43,969 nucleotides of DNA from Crocinitomicaceae bacterium (GTDB taxonomy: Bacteria; Bacteroidota; Bacteroidia; Flavobacteriales_D; Crocinitomicaceae): the NCBI GenBank assembly GCA_023268965.1, contig JALRJE010000032.1, positions 1 through 43,969 of the forward strand. Direction: 5' to 3'. The position numbers and the translations under genes are program-made. The stretch's first letter is position 1. Each line of letters begins with the position of its first letter. Below, piece after piece: positions 16,455 to 24,770 of the stretch. The notes beneath the pieces were generated by a model. That model did not search any database. It had not been told where the DNA came from and saw nothing but the letters and a program-made list of their open reading frames with translations.

Positions 16455-17246
16455 TTAATCTGAAAAATCAAATGAAAGTTCGAGTCCGTCGAAAGCTAAA
16501 CTGACATTCGGAGGCAGGGTAGAATTGACCTTTTCATGCAAACCAAAAAGATGTGAAATATGCGTTAAATAGCTCTGTTTAGGTTGTATTTCTGCTATGA
16601 GTTGTAGCGCTTCCTCCAAATTAAAGTGGGAGAGGTGGGTGTATTCGTGCAGCGCATTAATAATGAGTACGTCGAGGTTTAAAAGTTTAAGTTTCTCCTC
16701 TTTGGTGATGGTTTTGGCATCTGTGATATACGCTAATTTACCTATTCTGAATCCTAAGACCTGCATTTTGTGATGCCAAACTTCTATGGCCTCAATGGTG
16801 TAATTGCCCAATTCAAAACGCCCCTTTTCGAGTTTTCTGATCTCAAATCTAGGTACTCCTGGGTACGGATTTTCTTCAAAAGCATAGTAAAATTCTCGTT
16901 TGAGTGCAGTTTCAACCTTTGGTGTGCAATATATTGGAAAATCGGCCTGTCGTCGGTAATTAAAAGCCCGAACGTCGTCTAGGCCTGCGATGTGGTCTTT
17001 GTGCTCGTGGGTAAGCAAAATGCAATCGAGGTGCTGCACCTTAGCGCTTAGCATTTGTTGTCTAAAATCTGGGCCAGCATCTATGGCAAAAGTAAGGTCG
17101 GGTAGTTCAAGGAGTACACTCGATCGGAGTCTTTTGTCTTTGGGGTCTGAAGACTGACAAGTTGGACATTGGCACGCGATAACAGGCACCCCTTGGGAAG
17201 TCCCTGAACCTAAGATGGTTAGTTTACCTGCCGACTGTAAAATCAT
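16455..17246 (-). CDS. PhnP-like metallo-beta-lactamase-fold phosphodiesterase
   Basis: 263 aa. It has the metal site H80-E-H82-K-D84-H85 (THEHKDHIAG), AIDAGPDFR (54-62), and an N-terminal C25-x-C27-x2-C30 cluster resembling the extra zinc site of PhnP, with CPTCQSSDPKDKRLRSS after it. PhnP cleaves phosphoribosyl 1,2-cyclic phosphate in phosphonate breakdown, but no phn genes are here; general cyclic phosphodiester hydrolysis is a safer label. The ATG overlaps the TGA of the exonuclease/GIY-YIG gene (ATGA). Confidence 0.85.
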   Translation of the reverse strand: MILQSAGKLTILGSGTSQGVPVIACQCPTCQSSDPKDKRLRSSVLLELPDLTFAIDAGPDFRQQMLSAKVQHLDCILLTHEHKDHIAGLDDVRAFNYRRQADFPIYCTPKVETALKREFYYAFEENPYPGVPRFEIRKLEKGRFELGNYTIEAIEVWHHKMQVLGFRIGKLAYITDAKTITKEEKLKLLNLDVLIINALHEYTHLSHFNLEEALQLIAEIQPKQSYLTHISHLFGLHEKVNSTLPPNVSLAFDGLELSFDFSD

Positions 17247-18628
17247 CTTGTGATGGGCGTTAAATCGATTCGTTTTTGGCCACTAGGTTTGCGCATAAAT
17301 TGATGCACAATTGACTTGTTGTCTCGGTTTTCTTTTTCGGTCTGGATGTATCTACTCCAGTGCAGCGGTTCTTTGCCATGAAAATGAAAAGGTGCGTAGC
17401 CATATCCACGGTAAATACCGTTTTCGATCCAAACGAGGCTCTTTTCACCTTTATTTCTGCCCTTATCGACCAAAAAGAAGGTATCTCCATTGAATTGAAG
17501 TTGATCAATGTAAGACTGCACTCTTAAGTTGTAAGATGCCGGGTTTTCTTCCTGTATGCAAGCTCCTCTGCATTGTTGAATGGTATATTGGAAACAAGCA
17601 CTTTGTGTAGGATACAAATAACATAGTTTCTGACATAATTCCAATTTTTCAGCCAGATGTTCGAGGTAACCTTGTGCATCTTTGCGAGAAGTGAATTGCA
17701 GAAGCGGTTCTTCATTTTTTTTGGCGGTGCTTTCTATTTTAAGCCGAAGGTAGCCATCGATATCTTGTTGGTCATAGAGCCCATAGGGAAACAAACTCTT
17801 ACGCAATTTGCGATTGTAGATGGGCTTGTGTTCTTTAATGAGCTGAGATTCGAGCAACATGGCAATGAGTTCAGAACCGGTTAGTTCGTATTCTACTCTG
17901 CAAATATCTTGGATCATTTGCTGTCCTTTCGCTGTTTTGGTATTGCGCAAATGTTGTTCAATGCGTTTTTTGATATGAATGCTTTTGCCGATATAAATGA
18001 TTTGGTTGAACTCGTTATACAGTTTATATACACCTGTTTTATTGGGGAGCTCTTCTATACTTTCCAAGCTGAGGTTTGGATGTACTGATTTCGGATTGAG
18101 CACATCTTGAATAAATGTACGCAATTGGTTTTCGTCTTTTTGTATGAGTATACCAAAGAGTTCTGTGGTGGCTTTGGCATCGCCATCGGCACGGTGACGC
18201 GCTGTGTTTGGAATACTGAGGTCGGCGCAAATTTTACCTAGGCTGTACGATGCATGGCCAGGGAGCACGTACCGCGCCGCACGCACTGTGCACAGCTGGG
18301 GCATCCGAAATTCGTAGCCCAAGCGCTTGAATTCACTTTTAAACATGCCGTAGTCAAAGGCAACGTTGTGGGCCACAAAAACACAGCCTTCGCAAAATTC
18401 AATGATTTCTTTGGCCAGTTCATAGAACTTTGGCGCGTTAGCAACCATTTGATCGGTGATGCCTGTCAAACGAACGATGAACTCTGGGATGCGCTGTTCT
18501 GGATTGACTAGGCTCTGGAAATGGTCAATGACTTGTGTTCCGTCGTGCTTGTAGATCGCCAAATCTGTGATTTTGGATTCTTTGGTATGGCCACCTGTTG
18601 TTTCGACGTCGACAATGACAAAATTCAT
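17243..18628 (-). CDS. DnaQ-type 3'-5' exonuclease fused to GIY-YIG (UvrC N-terminal-like) nuclease
   Basis: 461 aa. Residues 1-165 form a DEDDh exonuclease with D7-V-E9, AHNVAFD (86-92) and H145-x4-D150. Residues about 193-275 form a GIY-YIG endonuclease (GVYKLYN at 199-205, YIGKS at 212-216, then E-rich SELIAMLLESQ) like the UvrC N-terminal/Cho domain. The remaining 185 residues include a Cys-bearing segment (CQKLCYLYP, QQCRGACIQEENP). The fusion suggests incision plus trimming in DNA repair. Both active sites look intact. It is the first gene of the minus-strand operon running to the glsB-like gene. Confidence 0.9.
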   Translation of the reverse strand: MNFVIVDVETTGGHTKESKITDLAIYKHDGTQVIDHFQSLVNPEQRIPEFIVRLTGITDQMVANAPKFYELAKEIIEFCEGCVFVAHNVAFDYGMFKSEFKRLGYEFRMPQLCTVRAARYVLPGHASYSLGKICADLSIPNTARHRADGDAKATTELFGILIQKDENQLRTFIQDVLNPKSVHPNLSLESIEELPNKTGVYKLYNEFNQIIYIGKSIHIKKRIEQHLRNTKTAKGQQMIQDICRVEYELTGSELIAMLLESQLIKEHKPIYNRKLRKSLFPYGLYDQQDIDGYLRLKIESTAKKNEEPLLQFTSRKDAQGYLEHLAEKLELCQKLCYLYPTQSACFQYTIQQCRGACIQEENPASYNLRVQSYIDQLQFNGDTFFLVDKGRNKGEKSLVWIENGIYRGYGYAPFHFHGKEPLHWSRYIQTEKENRDNKSIVHQFMRKPSGQKRIDLTPITR

Positions 18629-18710
18629 GCTACGAAGTTAGAAAAAAGCTTCGGTCGGCGTTTTTGTCAGGACCTATTTTTTATTTTTTTAGAATAGGCT
18701 TGCTTGGGCC

Positions 18711-20396
18711 TTAGATCTGTACTGTTTTATCTTTGGCATGGCGCACCTTAAAGTCGTAGTCAAAGGATTGACTTTCCTTGGCTTTGAGTTTCAATTGCCA
18801 TTCGATAAGCCCAGTTTTTTCGTCGATTTTACCTTTGCCTAAATTTGATTTTTCGATGGTAATATCAGGGTTGGTAGTAAGTGGGATTTGATCTTGAATA
18901 AAGAGCTCAATTTCGGAAGACTTCAGATTGCGCACTTCTATGTTATAGGCAAAGCTCCGTTCTTTTTTATCTTGAATAATACGTTCTTTGCTTTGGTTTT
19001 TGAGCAGCGTGCGCTTCACCACAATATTTGGATCTTTGCCCAACGACAAATTGAGGGTGTCGTCCATGGTGGTGGGGTCGAGGTAGGTTTCACCAATGTA
19101 CGTGCCGTCAAAGAAGATATTGGCTTTGGCTGGTACGAGCTGAAGCTCGTCTAGTTTGGTCATTTGGGCCACTAAATAGACGCCTGGGTCGAGTTTAGGC
19201 ACGGCATAGTAACGAAAACTCGTGTTGAGCTCAGACTGCTTGACCAACACCATGCGCACTTGATTGTCTGAGGCAATGCTGTAGTTGAGGTCTATCTTGA
19301 ACTCTGCCGAGATGAGTTGTTGAACAATGGTGGTGAATTGTTCGGCGCCGAGTGCGTTGATTTCTTCAGCTGCATTAGTCGAATACATAAAACCCATGTT
19401 TAAAGCGGTACTATTGACTGCTGGTGCATCGTTGAATGCGTCAAATCGAAGTTTGCCTTTTTCGTCTAGTTGTTTTTTAAATTCTTGGTAGTCGATGTAC
19501 CACGGGTTAAGTTCTGGTTTGGTTTTATTAGCGTAGGGGTTGTTGGTCGAGATGCTGAGCTTGATGTCGTCCCAGTCCAAACCTGTTAGCTGGCGCACTT
19601 GTGCTTTGTATGTGAGGCTGATTTTCCCTGTTGCGGCTTCGCTGCGGATATCGTAGAGAGGTGTCCAGCCGGCGTTTGAAGCTAAATAGCTGAGGTCGAT
19701 GCGGCCACTAGCGGCATCTTTGGCCATAAAAGTGATAATAATGCGTGGGACCCCTTTTTTTTCAGGTGTTTGATTGTTTTGCTCGGCGTAGTTTTGCAAG
19801 TCTTCGAGTCTTGTGTTGAGGTCTGATAAGAGGTCGGTTTTCTTTACTTTTTGACGGTCAAGGCTACTGATTTTTTTATTGAGTTCAGACACCTTGGTGG
19901 TGTAATAATCGACAGTCGCTTTCAATAACTGTATGCTGTCATTGACCTTGCCTTGGCCTTTAACAGCGCCGTTCGAGATGATAATTTTGCGGGCAGCTAT
20001 CAATACTTCAATTTCGTCATTGATATCGCGCAACTCAAAATTGACGTTCCTGATAGAGTCTTTCAACACCCTTATGGCAGATTTTATTTTGGGCGGAAGA
20101 TCTCGAACCACCAATTCCAATTGAGGTTGCGGGTAGTAGTATTCATATTTAGAATCTAAAATGACCACCGCACCGGTTGCTTTCACTTGAATGGTTCCGG
20201 CAGCAATTTGCGGTGAAATGCCTTCTACAATGACCTCGCTGAGGCCCGCTTTAATGGTGTAATTGGCTTTGTGCTTAAGTTGAGCGCCTTGGGTGTAGAC
20301 GGTAACGCTGTGCAAAGTGCTTTTGACGGTAACCTTATCATTGGCAAGGAGGGTGCTGGTCAAAAGGGCAGTGGAAAGGAGTAATTTGATTTTCAT
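18711..20396 (-). CDS. MuiA-family protein (DUF4140/DUF4139)
   Basis: 561 aa with signal peptide MKIKLLLSTALLTSTLLA. The N-terminal DUF4140-like part reads VKSTLHSVTVYTQGAQLKHKANYTIKAG. A coiled coil covers about residues 120-205 (many Lys/Leu/Glu, VSELNKKISSLDRQKVKK). The DUF4139 beta domain begins at about 225 (ASGRIDLSYLASNAGWTPLYDIRSE) and ends LKAKESQSFDYDFKVRHAKD. The family name comes from mucoidy inhibitor A; its biochemical role is unknown. It is periplasmic or envelope-located and divergent from the DEAD-box gene. Confidence 0.88.
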   Translation of the reverse strand: MKIKLLLSTALLTSTLLANDKVTVKSTLHSVTVYTQGAQLKHKANYTIKAGLSEVIVEGISPQIAAGTIQVKATGAVVILDSKYEYYYPQPQLELVVRDLPPKIKSAIRVLKDSIRNVNFELRDINDEIEVLIAARKIIISNGAVKGQGKVNDSIQLLKATVDYYTTKVSELNKKISSLDRQKVKKTDLLSDLNTRLEDLQNYAEQNNQTPEKKGVPRIIITFMAKDAASGRIDLSYLASNAGWTPLYDIRSEAATGKISLTYKAQVRQLTGLDWDDIKLSISTNNPYANKTKPELNPWYIDYQEFKKQLDEKGKLRFDAFNDAPAVNSTALNMGFMYSTNAAEEINALGAEQFTTIVQQLISAEFKIDLNYSIASDNQVRMVLVKQSELNTSFRYYAVPKLDPGVYLVAQMTKLDELQLVPAKANIFFDGTYIGETYLDPTTMDDTLNLSLGKDPNIVVKRTLLKNQSKERIIQDKKERSFAYNIEVRNLKSSEIELFIQDQIPLTTNPDITIEKSNLGKGKIDEKTGLIEWQLKLKAKESQSFDYDFKVRHAKDKTVQI

Positions 20397-20415
20397 TGTT
20401 AAGATTTTGAATTGA

Positions 20416-20423
20416 TAAACGTA
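20416..20423 (-). promoter_or_regulatory. -7-like box TACGTTTA for the MuiA gene
   Basis: One mismatch to TAnnTTTG on the minus strand, 19 bases before the ATG at 20396. Confidence 0.35.
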
Positions 20424-20448
20424 AAAGAAGGGTCTTTATTATTAGTCG

Positions 20449-20456
20449 TATCTTTG
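20449..20456 (+). promoter_or_regulatory. -7 box TATCTTTG for the DEAD-box helicase gene
   Basis: A perfect TAnnTTTG match, ending 5 bases before the ATG at 20462. The implied leader is very short or absent, as in the sugar dehydratase case. Confidence 0.5.
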
Positions 20457-20461
20457 TATTC

Positions 20462-21685
20462 ATGAAATTTGAAGACTACCCTATTGACCAAAAAATTAAG
20501 GACCAACTAGAAGTGCTCGGTTTCAGACGTCCTACAGATATCCAATACCGTGCCATAAAACATATTTTGGATGGTGAAGATGTCATGGCCGTTGCTCAGA
20601 CGGGCACCGGTAAAACGGCAGCGTTTGTTATTCCGGTCCTCAATAAGTTACTTAAATACAAAAAAAACGCCACCAACTCTATTCAAATCCGTTGTATTGT
20701 ACTCGTTCCAACGCGTGAGCTTGCACAACAAATTACGGGTGTTTTTGAGCAAATTGGCGCCCAAACGAAAGTGAAGGTCATCGGTTTGTATGGTGGAGTA
20801 GAGCAAGAAGCGCAAATCAAGCAATTACAAATAGGCGCTGAGGTGCTCATTGCCACACCAGGTCGTATGTTTGATCTCATTGCTCAAGGGCATCTCGATG
20901 TATCAGGTGTGCACACACTTGTCTTGGATGAGGCCGATCTCATGCTCGACCTCGGCTTTAATAAAGACATCCAAGACATTATCAAGAAAATTCCGGCAAA
21001 GCACCAAACCTTATTTTTTACGGCTACTATCGATAAAAAAATCAAATCTTTGGCTTACGACGTGGTGCGCTCGGCCATCCGTATTCAGCTCTCGCCTCAA
21101 AACCCTGTTTCCAAGAATGTCCAGCATGCGGTTGCCTTCATTGAAATGGACGACAAGCGGTTTTTTCTAGAAAACATGATTGGCGAATATCCAGAGGCAC
21201 GATTTTTGGTTTTTGCGCGCACCAAAGTGCGGGTTGAAAGAATCGTGAAGGCCATGGAACGTGTTGGTGTTCATACAGAGGCTCTGCACGGCGGTGTTCC
21301 ACAAAATGAACGCTTTGGTTTACTCGAAAAATTTAGAGAGGGTAAAAACCAAGTGCTCATCACTACTGATGTCGCTTCTAGGGGTATCGATATTCCAAAT
21401 ATGGAATATGTAATCAATTATGACCTCCCTGACAACCCAGAAAATTACGTGCATCGTTGCGGCCGAACGGGAAGAGGCAATGCGCTTGGGCAGGCCATCT
21501 CGTTTTGCAGCAAAGACGAAATCCCATTGCTCGATGCCATTGAGGCCTATACCGGTGAAGAGGTGTTGCGCTATGAAATCTCTGAAGGAGAGTATAAAGC
21601 CATTCTTTTCGATGCAGATGACCCCAACTACAACTGGCAAAAATTACTCGAAGAAAATGGAAACCCCGATTTCTGGGAAGATTGA
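20462..21685 (+). CDS. DEAD-box ATP-dependent RNA helicase
   Basis: 407 aa. Motifs in order: Q motif PTDIQ (24-28), motif I AQTGTGKT (45-52), PTRELA (83-88), TPGR, DEAD (156-159), FTAT at motif III (a variant of SAT), then TDVASRGID and HRCGRTGR near the C-terminus. The C-terminal tail is short and acidic (NYNWQKLLEENGNPDFWED) with no basic RNA-binding extension. It likely acts in RNA remodelling such as ribosome assembly or cold adaptation. It is the gene just upstream of the sulfur island and is not part of its regulon by position. Confidence 0.95.
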   Translation: MKFEDYPIDQKIKDQLEVLGFRRPTDIQYRAIKHILDGEDVMAVAQTGTGKTAAFVIPVLNKLLKYKKNATNSIQIRCIVLVPTRELAQQITGVFEQIGAQTKVKVIGLYGGVEQEAQIKQLQIGAEVLIATPGRMFDLIAQGHLDVSGVHTLVLDEADLMLDLGFNKDIQDIIKKIPAKHQTLFFTATIDKKIKSLAYDVVRSAIRIQLSPQNPVSKNVQHAVAFIEMDDKRFFLENMIGEYPEARFLVFARTKVRVERIVKAMERVGVHTEALHGGVPQNERFGLLEKFREGKNQVLITTDVASRGIDIPNMEYVINYDLPDNPENYVHRCGRTGRGNALGQAISFCSKDEIPLLDAIEAYTGEEVLRYEISEGEYKAILFDADDPNYNWQKLLEENGNPDFWED

Positions 21686-21719
21686 TTAGTTGAAATAAAA
21701 GTCCGTTTCGAACCCTTTG

Positions 21720-21735
21720 TGTAACGCGGGTTACA
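21720..21735 (+). promoter_or_regulatory. CRP/FNR-type operator, copy 1 (TGTAAC-GCGG-GTTACA)
   Basis: A perfect 6+6 inverted repeat with a 4-bp spacer, 16 bp in total. This is the geometry of CRP/FNR sites (TGTxA-N6-TxACA). Its centre is 36.5 bp upstream of the last base of the -7-like box at 21757-21764. The same motif and spacing recur at 23209-23226. Confidence 0.75.
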
Positions 21736-21756
21736 TTCAAATCCTTCATAAGTTTA

Positions 21757-21764
21757 CATTTTTG
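21757..21764 (+). promoter_or_regulatory. -7-like box CATTTTTG of sulfur operon 1
   Basis: One mismatch to TAnnTTTG. It is placed by its identical distance from the operator in operon 2. The start site would lie near 21771, giving a leader of about 15 bases before the ATG at 21786. Confidence 0.55.
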
Positions 21765-21785
21765 CATGATCCTAAATCAAAATAG

Positions 21786-22172
21786 ATGAAAACAATAACT
21801 ATGCTTGCGCTCGTTTTGATGAGCCTAATTTCTTGTTCAACCTCAGCACAATCAGGCTTTAAAAATGCGCCTGTAGCTGAGCTAACCAAAATTAAAAATG
21901 AAAAAATGGCGCTAGTTATCGATGTGCGCACACCGGCCGAATGGCAACAAGGAGTCATTGATGGAGCCGATATTTTTATAGATTACAACGGCGTAAATTT
22001 TAAACAGGAGCTGGCCAAATTGGATAAGTCCAAAACATATGTGGTATATTGCCGCAGTGGCGGCCGTAGTGCCGGGGCAAGCCAAGTGATGGTCGATAAC
22101 GGTTTTAAGCATGTTATTAATATGCAAGGTGGCATCATGTCTTGGACCGGAAAACTTGTGAAGAAACCATAA
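21786..22172 (+). CDS. periplasmic single-domain rhodanese (probable lipoprotein)
   Basis: 128 aa. The N-terminus MKTITMLALVLMSLISCSTSAQ reads as a lipoprotein signal with Cys17. The rhodanese domain has VIDVRTPAEWQQGVIDGA and the active-site loop CRSGGRS, where the Cys carries sulfane sulfur as a persulfide, followed by GGIMSW. It would bind or transfer sulfane sulfur on the periplasmic side. It is the first gene of operon 1, directly below the CRP/FNR-type operator, and ends 17 bp before the YeiH-type transporter gene. Confidence 0.9.
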   Translation: MKTITMLALVLMSLISCSTSAQSGFKNAPVAELTKIKNEKMALVIDVRTPAEWQQGVIDGADIFIDYNGVNFKQELAKLDKSKTYVVYCRSGGRSAGASQVMVDNGFKHVINMQGGIMSWTGKLVKKP

Positions 22173-22189
22173 TTGTAGTTTCTAAACGG

Positions 22190-23143
22190 ATGAAAATTCA
22201 ATTACCAGGAATACTTTTGGCTGCGGTTTTAGGATTTGCAGCCATTTTTTTGTCAGCCTATACGCCTTCCTTTCTCAATTCCTATTTGCTCGCCCTCTTG
22301 GTAGGTATACTGCTCGCCCCGCAGGTGAATAAACTTCCTCAACTAGACGCCGGAATTTCTTTAAGCTCGGCAAAAATGTTAGAGTGGTCGGTGGTGCTAC
22401 TTGCTTTTAGTATGGATTACAAAGCGATTGGCGCGATTGGCGCTGCAGATTTTGTGGTCATCATTATCGTGGTGTTACTTGTCTTGTTAGCGACCTATTA
22501 CCTGTCTAAAGTCTTGTCTTGCCCTGGTAAAACAGGTTGGTTGGTTGGTTTTGGGACGGCCATTTGCGGATCATCCGCTATTGCAGCCCTTGCTCCTAAG
22601 ATTAAATCAGAGAAAGAAGACGTTGCCATTTCTTTGGCAGCAGTCAACCTTTTGGGTTCGGTGGGTATGATTTTATTACCATTGTTATTTCAGTTTTTTC
22701 CGCTCGCAGAAAAGCAAATGGCCTTTTTGATTGGCGCTTCTTTGCACGCCGTTGGTAATGTGGCGGGAGCAGGTTTTTCTGTTTCAGAAGAGGTTGGGCA
22801 ATTGGCACTTGTTTACAAGATGGCGCGTGTAGCGTTGTTGTCTCCGGCATTGTTGTTTATGGTGTGGCTCAATGCACGCAAAACAGAGGGTCAAACTTTT
22901 CAATTTCAATTGCCTTGGTATTTAATCGCTTTTCTTTTGATTTCCATTATGGTGAGCTTATTTCCGTTGCCAGAAGCGCTCATCAATACCAGTGAATTCA
23001 TAGGCAAAATCATGCTCACCATAGCCATGGCTGCAATTGGCTTAAAAGTACACGTTTTGCGTTTGTTAAAGGCTGGGCAAAGGGGCTTGGTCTTTGCGCT
23101 GCTTGTATTTGTATTGCAAATGAGCCTTTTATGGTTTTTATGA
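22190..23143 (+). CDS. YeiH-family putative sulfate exporter
   Basis: 317 aa from the ATG at 22190 (MKIQLPGILLAAVLG); the frame extends further upstream only into the rhodanese gene. About ten hydrophobic segments. Family blocks: GFGTAICGSSAIAALAPKI, a re-entrant-like GASLHAVGNVAGAGFSVSEEVG, then ALVYKMARVALLSPALL. Members are called putative sulfate exporters and their transport is poorly proven. Co-transcription with a rhodanese, and the shared operator with the persulfide dioxygenase operon, make a sulfur oxyanion substrate likely. Confidence 0.87.
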   Translation: MKIQLPGILLAAVLGFAAIFLSAYTPSFLNSYLLALLVGILLAPQVNKLPQLDAGISLSSAKMLEWSVVLLAFSMDYKAIGAIGAADFVVIIIVVLLVLLATYYLSKVLSCPGKTGWLVGFGTAICGSSAIAALAPKIKSEKEDVAISLAAVNLLGSVGMILLPLLFQFFPLAEKQMAFLIGASLHAVGNVAGAGFSVSEEVGQLALVYKMARVALLSPALLFMVWLNARKTEGQTFQFQLPWYLIAFLLISIMVSLFPLPEALINTSEFIGKIMLTIAMAAIGLKVHVLRLLKAGQRGLVFALLVFVLQMSLLWFL

Positions 23144-23208
23144 ACTGAGCTAAGTTCCTTTTTAAATAAAATAGTCACTATCTATTAAATTGCGGGTACT
23201 TTTTAAAT

Positions 23209-23226
23209 ATGTAACACTAGTTACAT
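23209..23226 (+). promoter_or_regulatory. CRP/FNR-type operator, copy 2 (ATGTAAC-ACTA-GTTACAT)
   Basis: A perfect 7+7 inverted repeat with a 4-bp spacer. The core TGTAAC-N4-GTTACA is identical to copy 1. Its centre is about 43 bp upstream of the predicted transcription start, close to the class II activator position of CRP-family proteins. Its right edge touches the -33 region (ATTG, 23225-23228). Confidence 0.8.
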
Positions 23227-23246
23227 TGAATTAAGATTTCTCGTAA

Positions 23247-23254
23247 TACATTTG
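23247..23254 (+). promoter_or_regulatory. -7 box TACATTTG of sulfur operon 2
   Basis: A perfect TAnnTTTG box, with an ATTG -33 element 18 bp upstream. The predicted start is near 23261 and the leader is about 52 bases to the ATG at 23313. Confidence 0.7.
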
Positions 23255-23312
23255 AGACATTCAACATGAGCACATCAGAAATTCAACATTAAATAATTAA
23301 TTAAGTTACAAA

Positions 23313-24728
23313 ATGAAAATAGAACAAATTTACACCGGTTGTTTAGCGCAAGGCGCTTATTATGTAGTGAGTAACAACGAAGCATTTATTATTGACCCAC
23401 TAAGAGAGATTCAGCCATACCTAGACCGTATTGCAGCTGATGGCGTCAAGCTCAAGTATATTTTTGAAACGCATTTTCATGCTGATTTCGTTTCTGGCCA
23501 TCTCGACTTAAGCAAGCAAACAGGTGCACCAATTGTCTACGGACCAACTGCAAAGACCGAATTTGAGGCCATCATTGCCGAAGACGGTCAAGTATTTGAA
23601 ATAGGAGCTGTCAAAATTAAAGTATTGCACACGCCTGGGCACACAATGGAGAGTACAACGTTTTTATTGATCAACGAAGAAGGCAAAGACGAAGCTATTT
23701 TCTCTGGAGATACACTCTTTTTAGGTGATGTAGGCCGCCCTGACCTCGCGCAAAAAGCTGCCGACATGACCCAAGAACAATTGGCAGGTATGCTATATGA
23801 GTCTTTGATGACTAAAATTATGCCATTGGCCGACGACTTGACCGTTTATCCAGCGCATGGTGCGGGTTCTGCTTGCGGTAAAAATATGATGAAAGAAACC
23901 GTGGATACACTCGGCAATCAAAAGAAGATGAATTATGCGCTCAATCAGCCAAACAAAGAGGCGTTCATTGCAGCCGTAACAGACGGTTTATTGCCTCCTC
24001 CAGCTTATTTTGGCCATAATGTAGCCATGAATAAAAAAGGATACGACAGTTTTGAGGCTGTAAAAGAAAAGGCGATGACGCCACTTAGCCCAGCTGCTTT
24101 TGAAACACTTGTCGAGGCTACCGGCGCATTGATTTTAGATACGCGTCCAGCTGCTGATTTTTACCATGGGTTTATTCCACAAGCTGTCAATATTGGCATT
24201 CGCGGTGACTTTGCTCCATGGGTTGGAGCCCTAATTGGCGATGTAAAACAAGAAATTGTATTAATTACAGACGCAGGAATGGAAGAAGAAGTCATTACCC
24301 GCCTTAGCCGCGTTGGCTTCGATAAAGTACTGGGGTACCTACAAGGTGGCTTTGCTGCTTGGCAAGATGCTGGCAAAGAGGTTGATCAAGTGAAGCGCAT
24401 TACAGCCGATGAATTTGCAACACAATTTAAAGCTGGCGAATCTATGGTCATTGACGTTCGCAAAGAAAGCGAGTACGAGGCAGAACATGTCGAAGATGCT
24501 TACAGTAAACCGCTTGCTTATATCAACGACTGGACTAAAGATATTGACCCAAGCCAGCACTTTTTTATGCATTGTGCAGGTGGTTACCGCAGCATGATAG
24601 CCGCTTCTATTTTACAAGCGCGTGGCTACCGCAACTTTACTGAAGTAGACGGTGGTTTTGGAGCGATCTCAAAAACAGAAGTTCCAAGAACTGATTTCGT
24701 TTGTCAGAGTAAAGTAATGAAGCAGTAA
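23313..24728 (+). CDS. persulfide dioxygenase-rhodanese fusion (MBL fold, CstB/Blh-like)
   Basis: 471 aa, cytosolic. The MBL domain (1-240) has H54-F-H56-A-D58 with H63 (THFHADFVSGH), H110 (HTPGH) and D133 (SGDTLFLGDVGRPDL), the mononuclear Fe site pattern of persulfide dioxygenases. Two rhodanese domains follow. The first (about 260-355) has TDAGME where the Cys loop should be, so it is a pseudo-rhodanese. The second (about 370-465) has H-C421-AGGYRS and looks active. The enzyme would oxidise low-molecular-weight persulfides to sulfite or, using the rhodanese, thiosulfate. It heads a seven-gene operon with the split YeeE/YedE pair next. Confidence 0.93.
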   Translation: MKIEQIYTGCLAQGAYYVVSNNEAFIIDPLREIQPYLDRIAADGVKLKYIFETHFHADFVSGHLDLSKQTGAPIVYGPTAKTEFEAIIAEDGQVFEIGAVKIKVLHTPGHTMESTTFLLINEEGKDEAIFSGDTLFLGDVGRPDLAQKAADMTQEQLAGMLYESLMTKIMPLADDLTVYPAHGAGSACGKNMMKETVDTLGNQKKMNYALNQPNKEAFIAAVTDGLLPPPAYFGHNVAMNKKGYDSFEAVKEKAMTPLSPAAFETLVEATGALILDTRPAADFYHGFIPQAVNIGIRGDFAPWVGALIGDVKQEIVLITDAGMEEEVITRLSRVGFDKVLGYLQGGFAAWQDAGKEVDQVKRITADEFATQFKAGESMVIDVRKESEYEAEHVEDAYSKPLAYINDWTKDIDPSQHFFMHCAGGYRSMIAASILQARGYRNFTEVDGGFGAISKTEVPRTDFVCQSKVMKQ

Positions 24729-24770
24729 GTGATTTGGACTATTTTTTTAAACTAACCTAAAACCTAAACT

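Noticed and set aside
22142-22189. Upstream TTG start for the YeiH-type gene
   Set aside because: It lies inside the rhodanese coding region; the ATG at 22190 begins the first membrane helix.
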